Shown piece after piece: positions 1-5,402 of a DNA stretch of 5,402 nt. The first letter of the stretch is position 1, and every line of letters begins with the position of its first letter. Below the pieces are notes generated by a model. That model had not been told where the DNA came from. It saw nothing but the letters and a program-made list of their open reading frames with translations, and did no database searches. The translations under genes were made by a program, and so were the position numbers. This stretch comes from Lachnoclostridium sp. UBA3775 (GTDB lineage Bacteria > Bacillota > Clostridia > Lachnospirales > Lachnospiraceae), in contig DFFN01000194.1 in NCBI GenBank assembly GCA_002369525.1, positions 1 through 5,402 on the forward strand, in the 5' to 3' direction.

Positions 1-582
1 GCTAAAAGAATATACAACAGTATTACTGACTTCGTATGCCTTCCCCCTATCAGTCAAAAAATCGGGATCCACCGATGCAATCAATGCTATCTGTGACTCA
101 GCCTCCTGAAAGCTTTCGCCGGACACATCAAGTTTCAATTCCAATTCAATGTCTTCATTTTCATTTATATTTGTTCTAAATGCAGGGAAAAGTCCAGACT
201 CGGTAAAAAAATTCAAAAATCTGCCTTCACTATAAGCATATATTTCAACCGGTATCAAGCCGTCCGAGCTGCTGGTTTCAAACCCCAAAAAAACCGAAAA
301 AACAAGTTCATCTTTTTCATCAAATCTGACTTTTTTAAAAGCCAGAGGATAAATGTCGCCCTCCTCATCTTTCCAAAAAGCGTTCAAATGACCGGCAAAA
401 GAAGCATAACCGTCATCATCAGCTATATTATCAATTCCGGTGGGCAGACTACTGTCCACCGGATTATAATCGGAGTCTTTTTGAGATTCCTTTACGAACT
501 TTTCATCAGATGAAGAACATGCGTACAAAAAAAATGTCAGGAAGAACAAATTTATTATAATACACACTTTAAAAAAATTCAT
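1..582 (-). CDS. Putative lipoprotein of unknown function, 3' end beyond window
   Basis: An uninterrupted 194-codon frame opens at ATG 582-580 and is still open at position 1, so the C-terminus is missing. The N-terminus is a lipoprotein signal peptide: one Lys at residue 5, a strongly hydrophobic stretch of Ile/Leu/Phe, and the lipobox L-Y-A-C with the lipidated Cys at residue 22. A Ser-Ser-Ser-Asp-Glu run and a polar, acidic linker to about residue 55 follow, as in surface lipoproteins tethered to the outer face of the membrane. The rest is acidic with alternating hydrophobic and polar residues, suggesting a beta-rich extracellular domain (inference). I recognise no family or catalytic motif. 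A GGGGA ribosome-binding element lies 10 nt upstream, within the last codons of the preceding gene, which ends only 3 nt before this start. The two are therefore probably co-transcribed and translationally coupled. Very high A+T and many TTT codons set it apart from the aro genes. Confidence 0.85.
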   Translation of the reverse strand, partial: MNFFKVCIIINLFFLTFFLYACSSSDEKFVKESQKDSDYNPVDSSLPTGIDNIADDDGYASFAGHLNAFWKDEEGDIYPLAFKKVRFDEKDELVFSVFLGFETSSSDGLIPVEIYAYSEGRFLNFFTESGLFPAFRTNINENEDIELELKLDVSGESFQEAESQIALIASVDPDFLTDRGKAYEVSNTVVYSFS

Positions 583-585
583 TCT

Positions 586-960
586 TTAAAAATCCCCAAA
601 TTTCTGATAAGTAGAAGATCCATAATTAACGTTACTGCTGTTCATATACAAATTGTATGAAACATATGTAATATAGTCGTCTGATTTTTTTCTTTCATAT
701 GTTTTTTCATAATTAGTCTGTTCAGAAAACGTATACAACGATCCACCGCTCGTTTCTAAAGGCCCACCCGAGGTCCAGTTGGTTTTAATTAAACTTTCTC
801 CGCAATTAACCTGTCCACGAACTCCATATGTAGTAATAGTATGCCCACTATAAGAAACAGTATCTCTAAATACATAATTTGTTACATTCAAGTATTGACC
901 CTGATATCCATTTATGGTATTTTGATTAAGCTGCTTATAGTACTGACGAGCAAAAACCAA
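586..960 (-). CDS. Tyr/Asn-rich small protein, probably exported; N-terminus apparently broken
   Basis: A 124-codon open frame ending in TAA at 588-586. The first available start is TTG 960-958, which has no convincing Shine-Dalgarno sequence. The product has about 16 Tyr, many Asn, Ser and Thr, a single Cys and several Gly-Gly turns, which suggests a small extracellular beta-structured protein. I do not recognise a family. The first residues, including V-F-A followed by R-Q-Y-Y-K, look like the end of a signal peptide with a signal peptidase I site (AxA-like). The upstream part of such a peptide exists only in another frame, starting at the well-placed ATG 1012-1010. The gene may thus be a recent pseudogene, a phase-variable gene, or a gene with an assembly error. 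Its tight 3-nt spacing to the downstream lipoprotein gene and its long intact frame argue that it is, or recently was, a real gene. Confidence 0.6.
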   Translation of the reverse strand: MVFARQYYKQLNQNTINGYQGQYLNVTNYVFRDTVSYSGHTITTYGVRGQVNCGESLIKTNWTSGGPLETSGGSLYTFSEQTNYEKTYERKKSDDYITYVSYNLYMNSSNVNYGSSTYQKFGDF

Positions 961-1012
961 CTCACAAAGAATACACCACCATTACTGCACATAAAAATTT
1001 TTAAAATTTCAT
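961..1012 (-). pseudogene. Disrupted signal-peptide start of the Tyr-rich gene
   Basis: The ATG at 1012-1010 lies 8 nt after a GAAGGG Shine-Dalgarno element but meets TAA at codon 4. Read through that stop, the same frame encodes KFLCAVMVVYSL, a typical hydrophobic signal-peptide core. It then hits TGA, just before the 586-960 frame continues with ELVFA. One sense change at codon 4 plus a 2-nt insertion (for example TGTG to TGTGTG near 962-966) would join everything into one signal peptide of about 23 residues. The segment contains short T and A runs where indels are easy. I see the stops directly; the reconstruction is inference. Confidence 0.45.
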
Positions 1013-1020
1013 ATCACAAA

Positions 1021-1026
1021 CCCTTC
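1021..1026 (-). promoter_or_regulatory. Ribosome binding site for the disrupted start
   Basis: GAAGGG, spaced 8 nt from ATG 1012-1010. This is the only well-formed translation start upstream of the Tyr-rich gene. It argues that translation was meant to begin at 1012 rather than at the TTG at 960. Confidence 0.6.
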
Positions 1027-1041
1027 AAAAAAATAATGATA

Positions 1042-1062
1042 TGACAGTAAAAACACCTGTCA
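1042..1062. promoter_or_regulatory. Dyad TGACAG-N9-CTGTCA at predicted transcript start
   Basis: A perfect 6-bp inverted repeat with a 9-nt spacer. It begins within about 7 nt of the -10 element of the minus-strand promoter, so it would occupy roughly +1 to +21. It could be an operator that blocks initiation or open-complex escape, or a 5'-terminal hairpin that stabilises the mRNA. No specific regulator can be named from the sequence. Confidence 0.4.
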
Positions 1063-1068
1063 GATTAT

Positions 1069-1096
1069 ATTATACTACAATTATAAAAAAATGCAA
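1069..1096 (-). promoter_or_regulatory. Sigma-A-type promoter for the exported gene pair
   Basis: On the minus strand, TTGCAT (1096-1091) is followed after 16 nt by a perfect TATAAT (1074-1069). A second overlapping TATAAT lies at 1069-1064. The spacer is T-rich. The predicted start near 1062 gives a leader of about 50 nt to the ATG at 1012. It should drive the Tyr-rich gene and the lipoprotein gene independently of the aro operon. Confidence 0.7.
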
Positions 1097-1153
1097 GGCC
1101 TCACCGGAAATATTCCAAAATCGGTATTTGCCGTGCTTGAAGAATTGCTCTTT

Positions 1154-1588
1154 TCAGATCACGTACTCGCTTCCGATCCCCTTCTGCCACTCGATAAGGT
1201 CTGCCAGAGTAAGCGTGTCGATCACCGAGCTGACCGCTTCGTTAAGCTTTTTCCACAGCCTGACCGTCACACAATTGTCGTAACGTTCGCAGGGCGCGGC
1301 ACCGTTTGAAAGGCACTCGACAACAGAAAGATCGCCCTCAGTCACTCTCAGTATTTTTCCCACGGTATATTCTTCGGGTTTTCCGACCAGAGTATAACCG
1401 CCCTTTGCACCTCTTACGCTTCTTACAAGACCGGCACGGTTGAGCAGCGAGATGATCTGCTCAAGATACTTTTCCGAGATACACTGCCTGATAGCAACAT
1501 CCTTAAGTGCCACCGGTTCTCCCGTATTGTAGATCGCAAGATCAAGCATAACTCTTAACGCATAGCGTCCCTTTGTAGATATCTTCAT
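1154..1588 (-). CDS. Rrf2-family transcriptional regulator, IscR-like with three Cys
   Basis: A 144-residue DNA-binding regulator of normal Rrf2 length. The N-terminal winged helix-turn-helix is clear: M-K-I-S-T-K-G-R-Y-A-L-R start, then I-S-E-K-Y-L-E-Q-I (38-46) as recognition-helix region and R-G-A-K-G-G-Y (59-65) as the wing. Cys92, Cys100 and Cys106 fall where IscR and NsrR carry their [2Fe-2S] or [4Fe-4S] ligands, though the first spacing is seven residues instead of the five in E. coli IscR. Cys36 is additional. It probably senses iron-sulphur status, redox state or NO, but a CymR-like role cannot be excluded. ATG 1588 is chosen because AAGG lies 9 nt upstream, inside the last codons of aroQ; the gap to aroQ is 6 nt, implying translational coupling. 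No isc/suf genes are visible beside it, so its targets are unknown. The family is secure; the cofactor is inferred. Confidence 0.93.
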   Translation of the reverse strand: MKISTKGRYALRVMLDLAIYNTGEPVALKDVAIRQCISEKYLEQIISLLNRAGLVRSVRGAKGGYTLVGKPEEYTVGKILRVTEGDLSVVECLSNGAAPCERYDNCVTVRLWKKLNEAVSSVIDTLTLADLIEWQKGIGSEYVI

Positions 1589-1594
1589 GTTTTA

Positions 1595-2065
1595 TTACCT
1601 TGTCGCAGGCTCATTGTTCCCGGGTGACACGCCTGCACCATCACCGAGTATCATATCTATTGCTGTCAGATATCCCTTAAGGCCTTCGCCTACAACCTGA
1701 CCGTCACAAGCCGGTCTGGTTACCGAGACATGTCTGAAGCTTTCACGCTCTTTAACATTTGAAATGTGGATTTCTATCTTTTTCATCGAAACACTTGCAA
1801 GCGCATCATGTATCGCATAGCTGTAGTGGGTATATGCTCCGGGGTTTATAACTATTCCGTCGGTTGAGTCAAAATAGGCCTGCTGTATACGGTCTATTAT
1901 CGCACCCTCATGGTTGCTCTGAAAGCAATCGATTTCAAACCCTTTTTCCCGGGCATAATCCTTCAGCATGTTCAGAAGATAGTTATAGTCCTGTTTTCCG
2001 TAGATTTCAGGTTCCCTGATACCGAGGAAATTCAGATTGGGCCCGTTTATCACAAGTATTTTCAT
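1595..2065 (-). CDS. aroQ: Type II 3-dehydroquinate dehydratase
   Basis: Catalyses dehydration of 3-dehydroquinate to 3-dehydroshikimate, the third step of the cytosolic shikimate pathway to aromatic amino acids; members form dodecamers. The family signature N-G-P-N-L-N-F-L-G-I-R opens the protein. The catalytic Tyr22 follows in E-I-Y-G, on the mobile loop with Arg17. Next come Q-S-N-H-E-G (49-54), N-P-G-A-Y-T-H (74-80), E-I-H-I-S-N with the catalytic His100, R-E-x-F-R (107-111) and the substrate-binding G-Q-V-V-G-E-G end. All expected active-site residues are present. At 156 residues it is slightly longer than the usual 140-150 because of a polar tail after residue 140 (G-D-G-A-G-V-S-P). ATG 2065 follows AGGAG with an 11-nt spacer, 26 nt after the yqeG-aroK stop, so it sits second in the operon. 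It works with the shikimate kinase encoded immediately upstream; shikimate dehydrogenase (AroE), the step between them, is not in the window. Confidence 0.97.
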   Translation of the reverse strand: MKILVINGPNLNFLGIREPEIYGKQDYNYLLNMLKDYAREKGFEIDCFQSNHEGAIIDRIQQAYFDSTDGIVINPGAYTHYSYAIHDALASVSMKKIEIHISNVKERESFRHVSVTRPACDGQVVGEGLKGYLTAIDMILGDGAGVSPGNNEPATR

Positions 2066-2091
2066 CAGTTTTATTTCTCCTGCCGGACAGA

Positions 2092-3135
2092 CTAAATGTC
2101 CTTCTCTATTTCATCGATTATTTTTTCAATGCTCTTGCCGTCGGTATCAACCGTCATATATGAAAGACGCTGATACACCCTCTTTCTCTGGTCTAACAGC
2201 TCCTTTACGGCTTTTTCCCTGTCAGGCCTTTGAAGCAGCGGTCTCGTATTGTCATCTTTAAGTCTCTCGATTATGGTTTCGGGCGAAGCCTTGAGATATA
2301 TAACATAGCCGAGGTTTTTAATAAGCTTGTAATTTTCTTCCCTTAACGGAGTTCCGCCGCCTGTACATATAACGTTTTTCTTGCTGGTCCTAAGAAGTAC
2401 CTTAAGGGTTTTTGTCTCGAGATTTCTGAAATATTGTTCGCCCTTCTCGGCAAAAATCTCCTTAATGCTCATTTCCTCCTGTTCCTCGATAAGCTCATCC
2501 GTATCGATGTAACCAAAGCCCATATGACGTGCAAGCTCAGTACCGACCGAGGTCTTACCGCTGCCCATAAAACCTATCAGCACAATATTTGACTGTCTGA
2601 GCCTCATCCAGCGTTCCCTGCGGTAAAACTTTAAAACCTGTCTTTCAAGCTTTCTCTTAAGGACAATCTGTATCTCTTCCTTCTTGTTGATCGGTTTGAC
2701 AAGCAGGGATTTGATTCCCGTTCTGTTTGCACCGTAAACATCGGTAAAAAGCTGGTCGCCGATAAAGCAGGTAGTTGCTTTTTTTGTATGCATCAGCTTC
2801 ATTGCAAGACGGTAATTTCTTCTCGACGGCTTCTTGGCATCATATATATAGTAAATACGGCTCATATTTACATCATTTCCGGCAAGCCCGTCATAGAAAC
2901 GCTTAACTCTCTCCCGCTTGTTGTTCGACAGAAGACAGACTGAAAAACCCATGTTCATCAGTTTTTTGAACAACTCGACAGATCTCCCATCAGCATCCGC
3001 TCCATGCTCAACCAATGTATTGTCTATATCATAAATAATTCCGCGATATCCCTGCTCATAGAGACCTTCATAGTTTATATCATAGCTTGAATTGGCTCTC
3101 TCGCTGGGGAAAAATGCTTCAAATACTGTGGACAA
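2092..3135 (-). CDS. aroK: YqeG-family HAD phosphatase / shikimate kinase fusion
   Basis: A single 347-residue frame carries two complete enzymes. Residues 1-175 are a HAD IIIA phosphatase of the YqeG family: motif I D36-I-D38-N-T-L, motif II Ser70 in L-L-S-N-N, motif III Lys in A-K-K-P (100-103) and motif IV G-D-Q-L-F-T-D (126-132). Relatives include phosphatidylglycerophosphate phosphatases of mitochondria and plastids, but the bacterial substrate is uncertain. Residues 178-347 are shikimate kinase, which phosphorylates shikimate at O3 using ATP (step 5 of the pathway): Walker A G-F-M-G-S-G-K-T-S (188-196), D-T-D (211-213) with the shikimate-binding Asp, Arg237 in Y-F-R-N-L-E, G-G-G (259-261), lid Arg298 in N-T-R-P-L-L, and Arg317 near the end. 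The TTG start at 3135 is chosen because AAGGAG lies 9 nt upstream and no ATG is nearby. It is the first gene of the operon. The domains abut with almost no linker, and an internal ATG at 2607 could make the kinase alone. Confidence 0.94.
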   Translation of the reverse strand: MSTVFEAFFPSERANSSYDINYEGLYEQGYRGIIYDIDNTLVEHGADADGRSVELFKKLMNMGFSVCLLSNNKRERVKRFYDGLAGNDVNMSRIYYIYDAKKPSRRNYRLAMKLMHTKKATTCFIGDQLFTDVYGANRTGIKSLLVKPINKKEEIQIVLKRKLERQVLKFYRRERWMRLRQSNIVLIGFMGSGKTSVGTELARHMGFGYIDTDELIEEQEEMSIKEIFAEKGEQYFRNLETKTLKVLLRTSKKNVICTGGGTPLREENYKLIKNLGYVIYLKASPETIIERLKDDNTRPLLQRPDREKAVKELLDQRKRVYQRLSYMTVDTDGKSIEKIIDEIEKDI

Positions 3136-3144
3136 AGTATATCT

Positions 3145-3150
3145 CTCCTT
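3145..3150 (-). promoter_or_regulatory. Ribosome binding site fixing the TTG start of yqeG-aroK
   Basis: AAGGAG with a 9-nt spacer to TTG 3135-3133. It is a strong Shine-Dalgarno sequence and decides in favour of the non-ATG start. Confidence 0.75.
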
Positions 3151-3189
3151 CGTAATAATATTGCCGACTTTAAGATTCGCAACAGTTAT

Positions 3190-3218
3190 AGTATAATAAA
3201 TCCTATAGAAAAAGTAAA
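3190..3218 (-). promoter_or_regulatory. Sigma-A-type promoter of the yqeG-aroK/aroQ/rrf2 operon
   Basis: On the minus strand, TTTACT (3218-3213, four of six consensus positions) and TATACT (3195-3190, five of six) are separated by the optimal 17 nt. The predicted start near 3183 gives a leader of about 48 nt before the TTG start. No other gene start lies between it and the EF-G-like terminator, so it is the likely sole promoter of the three-gene operon. Confidence 0.72.
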
Positions 3219-3228
3219 GATTAAATCT

Positions 3229-3262
3229 AAAAAAGCTTAAGGAATAATAATTCCTTCTATTT
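3229..3262. terminator. Weak bidirectional terminator-like hairpin
   Basis: A 7-bp perfect stem (3239-3245 with 3250-3256) with a 4-nt loop, rich in A/T. It is flanked by an A6 run at 3229-3234 and a T-rich stretch on the other side. Read on the minus strand it ends in TTTTTT, so it may back up the stronger terminator of the EF-G-like gene. It also lies just upstream of the aro promoter -35, so an operator role is an alternative. The stem is weak and the call tentative. Confidence 0.3.
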
Positions 3263-3304
3263 TTTCCGTATACCGGTACGGTTTCTGATCCTTATTCGTA
3301 AAAT

Positions 3305-3339
3305 AACGGAGCTGTTGCAGCAAATACAACAGCTCCGTT
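3305..3339 (-). terminator. Intrinsic terminator of the EF-G-like gene
   Basis: A perfect 13-bp stem (3305-3317 with 3327-3339) encloses a 9-nt loop. In the minus-strand transcript it begins 27 nt after the EF-G-like stop codon, and the stem is followed by the T-rich ATTTTA. It separates that gene from the aro operon. Confidence 0.85.
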
Positions 3340-3366
3340 TGAATTATTCAATCTGCAACATTTAAA

Positions 3367-5402
3367 TTACTCGGCAACCTCTGCTGCATTCTCCTCGATA
3401 ACCTTAGCCTGAACATCGCTCGGTGCGGGCTCATAGCGCGAGAATTCATAGGAGAAGTCTCCGTAACCGCCTGTCATAGAACGAAGATCCGTCGAATAGC
3501 CGTACAGAGAAGCGATCGGAATATCCGCAAGCACTTCCTGTTTTCCGTTAGGAAGCGGGTTCATACCGAGCACGCGGCCTCTTCTCTTGGAAAGATCGCC
3601 CATGATATCGCCTGTATATGCATCCGGAATAACAACCCTGAGCGAAGCTATCGGCTCGAGAAGTATCGGTGTCGCATCCATGATACCGGCCTTAAATGCC
3701 TTGATGGCAGCAAGCTTAAATGCCATTTCGTTCGAATCTACGGGATGGTAGCTTCCGTCGATAAGGATGGCCTTGATGCCTACAACCGGGAATCCCGCAA
3801 GCGGTCCCTTAAGAACCGATTCAGCAATACCCTTTTCAACTGCCGGGTGGAAGTTACGGGGAACCGAACCACCGACAATTCTTTCTTCAAATATGTAAGG
3901 AGTCTCAAGATCACCCGAAGGCTCAAAGATCATTACTACATCACCGAACTGGCCTGCACCGCCGGACTGCTTCTTATGTCTTCCCTGAACCTGGACAGAC
4001 TTACGTATGGTCTCACGATAAGGTACGCGAGGTTTTTCAAAAACAACGTCAACCTTATATCTTGAAAGGAGTTTGCTCTTGACAATGTCAAGCTGCTGCT
4101 CGCCGATACCGTAAAGCAAGGTCTGACGGTTTTCTGTATCGTTAACCGTCTTAAGTGTAAGGTCTTCCTCCATCAGTCTTCCGAGAGCCTGTGAAATCTT
4201 ATCCTCATCGCCCTTGTTTGCTGCCGAATACTTAACATAGGTATAAGGTGTCGAAAGCTTGGCGGGTGTATACTCGATCGGATTAGCCTTGGTTGAAAGC
4301 GTATCTCCGGTCTCGGTGTCGGAAAGCTTGCCGATTGCACCTATATCGCCGGCATAGAGTTCCTTAACCTCTATCTGCTCCTTGCCGCGCAGAACATAAA
4401 GCCTTGAAAGCTTTTCTTCGGTTTCCGTTCTGGAATTAAAAATCAAGTCGTCGTTCTTAAGAATACCGGAGCAAACCTTGATAAGCGAGAATTTTCCGAT
4501 GAAAGGATCTGCAATGGTCTTGAAAACCTTTGCGGAAAAATCCTTGTTGGCATCATAATCTGCCATAAATGTGGTACCGGTCTTCTTGCTCATACCGGTA
4601 ATTACACATTTATTGGGTGAAGGGAAGTACTTGTCGATTGCCTGCAAAAGAGCATGGCATCCGCGTCCCTGTATGCCTGATCCGCAAAGGACCGGAACCA
4701 TATCGGCAATTCCGACGCTCTGTCTGATGGCTGTTTCAAGCTCAGCCTCGGTAAATTCCTCGCCCTCGAAGAATTTTTCCATAAGTTCCTCGCTGGTTTC
4801 GGCTACGGATTCAATGAGAGCCGCCCTGTAATTGTCTGTATATTCCCTGCTGTATTCGGGGATTTCGCCGTCTGTATATTCACCCGGTTTATCCGTGAAC
4901 TTTCGGCCTGCCATCTTAACAACGTTTACGAAGCCGACAAACTTTTCATTTTCTCTGATGGGAGTATGGAAAGGAGCAATACGGTTTCCGTAGGTCTCCT
5001 GAAGCTTTTCGACAACCTGTCTGAAGGAAGCATTATCATCATCCATATCTGTTACAAAAATGATTCTCGGCAGCTTATATCTTTCGCAAAGATCCCATGC
5101 CTTAAGTGCTCCGACCTCAAGTCCTGCCTTGGCCGAAACAACGATGACTGCCGCATCTGCCGCAGAAACAGCCTCTTCCACCTCGCCGACAAAATCGAAG
5201 TATCCGGGAGTGTCAAGGAAATTAATCTTGGTATCCTTCCAGATGATCGGAACAAGTGATGTGCTGATAGAGAATTTTCTTTTTGCTTCTTCCTTGTCAT
5301 AATCGCTGATGGTATTACCGTCTTCGGTTCTTCCCATTCTCTGGATAATTCCGGTGGTATATGCCATTGATTCAACAAGAGTGGTCTTACCGCAGCCTCC
5401 AT
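3367..5402 (-). CDS. EF-G-like translational GTPase (EF-G2 type paralogue), N-terminus cut by window edge
   Basis: The visible 677 residues show the full EF-G domain order. The G domain begins inside the P-loop G-G-C-G-K-T-T at the window edge, so only about 10-15 residues are missing. Next come a beta-barrel domain II, domain III (Y-G-I-G-E-Q-Q-L-D), domain IV (G-R-H-K-K-Q-S-G-G-A-G-Q-F-G and D-S-N-E-M-A-F-K) and domain V (D-A-Y-T-G-D-I-M-G-D-L and Y-G-Y-S-T-D-L-R-S-M-T-G-G). It resembles the EF-G paralogue branch rather than the main FusA: G3 is D-T-P-G-Y (catalytic His replaced by Tyr, codon 5200-5202), G4 is T-D-M-D instead of N-K-M-D (5041-5052), and switch I reads K-F-S-I-S rather than R-G-I-T-I. 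Such paralogues act on the ribosome, but some, such as mycobacterial EF-G2, are reported to lack translocation activity. Its role here is unknown. A TetM-type ribosomal protection role is less likely, because the domain IV and V motifs are those of EF-G paralogues. The gene ends at TAA 3369-3367 and has its own terminator. Confidence 0.93.
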   Translation of the reverse strand, partial: GGCGKTTLVESMAYTTGIIQRMGRTEDGNTISDYDKEEAKRKFSISTSLVPIIWKDTKINFLDTPGYFDFVGEVEEAVSAADAAVIVVSAKAGLEVGALKAWDLCERYKLPRIIFVTDMDDDNASFRQVVEKLQETYGNRIAPFHTPIRENEKFVGFVNVVKMAGRKFTDKPGEYTDGEIPEYSREYTDNYRAALIESVAETSEELMEKFFEGEEFTEAELETAIRQSVGIADMVPVLCGSGIQGRGCHALLQAIDKYFPSPNKCVITGMSKKTGTTFMADYDANKDFSAKVFKTIADPFIGKFSLIKVCSGILKNDDLIFNSRTETEEKLSRLYVLRGKEQIEVKELYAGDIGAIGKLSDTETGDTLSTKANPIEYTPAKLSTPYTYVKYSAANKGDEDKISQALGRLMEEDLTLKTVNDTENRQTLLYGIGEQQLDIVKSKLLSRYKVDVVFEKPRVPYRETIRKSVQVQGRHKKQSGGAGQFGDVVMIFEPSGDLETPYIFEERIVGGSVPRNFHPAVEKGIAESVLKGPLAGFPVVGIKAILIDGSYHPVDSNEMAFKLAAIKAFKAGIMDATPILLEPIASLRVVIPDAYTGDIMGDLSKRRGRVLGMNPLPNGKQEVLADIPIASLYGYSTDLRSMTGGYGDFSYEFSRYEPAPSDVQAKVIEENAAEVAE

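Noticed and set aside
586..960. Idea that the Tyr-rich protein is a lactococcin 972-like bacteriocin
   Set aside because: It is small and apparently exported, but the family's typical Trp-Gly-Tyr start and conserved spacing are not visible, and the downstream gene is a lipoprotein instead of the usual membrane protein and ABC transporter.
1091..1139. Possible intrinsic terminator after the rrf2 gene: CAAG/CTTG and ACC/GGT pairings followed by a T7 run
   Set aside because: The pairings are short and interrupted by large bulges and internal loops. The T run is equally well explained as part of the promoter spacer. No stable stem can be supported, so I left it out.
3266..3281. Small inverted repeat CCGTA-N6-TACGG between the EF-G-like gene and the aro operon
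   Set aside because: Only a 5-bp stem, with no T run after it on the minus strand and no plus-strand gene to terminate.
3745..4065. Plus-strand 106-codon open frame inside the EF-G-like gene
   Set aside because: It lies entirely antisense to conserved domains III-IV, with no ribosome binding site or family resemblance.
5052..5402. Minus-strand 116-codon open frame at the right edge
   Set aside because: It overlaps the EF-G-like G domain in another frame, whose P-loop and D-T-P-G motifs are unmistakable. The alternative product has no recognisable features.
1..5402. CRISPR arrays, tRNA or rRNA genes, insertion sequences or attachment sites
   Set aside because: No regularly spaced direct repeats, cloverleaf-like segments, transposase motifs or terminal inverted repeats were seen on either strand.

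Overview
The window looks like a chromosomal segment of a low-to-moderate-GC Gram-positive bacterium, most likely a Clostridia member of the Oscillospiraceae/Ruminococcaceae kind. This is inferred from the gene families (EF-G-like GTPase, YqeG-type HAD phosphatase, clostridial IscR-like Rrf2 regulator), AAGGAG-type ribosome binding sites, sigma-A-like promoters and a lipobox signal peptide. It is not proved by any marker gene. All recognised genes lie on the minus strand, so transcription runs from right to left.

Right end to 3367: a nearly complete EF-G-like translational GTPase paralogue whose first residues lie beyond the window edge. Several of its G motifs are non-canonical. A strong intrinsic terminator follows at 3305-3339. 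Positions 3136-3304 hold a possible second, weak hairpin and a clear promoter (TTTACT-17-TATACT).

Positions 3135-1154: a compact three-gene operon read from that promoter. The first gene fuses a complete YqeG-family HAD phosphatase to a complete shikimate kinase (AroK). Next come a type II 3-dehydroquinate dehydratase (AroQ) and an Rrf2-family regulator with three cysteines placed like IscR iron-sulphur ligands. AroQ and AroK catalyse steps 3 and 5 of the shikimate pathway. The regulator's ribosome binding site lies inside the end of aroQ, so its expression is tied to the pathway genes.

Positions 1153-1: a more AT-rich region with its own promoter (TTGCAT-16-TATAAT), a dyad at the predicted transcript start and a good ribosome binding site. 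The reading frame that this start opens hits a stop at codon 4. The following open frame (586-960) encodes a Tyr/Asn/Ser-rich protein that has apparently lost an exported N-terminus. Three bases after it begins a lipoprotein gene that runs off the left edge. Neither protein is recognised. They look like a small accessory exported pair next to conserved housekeeping genes.
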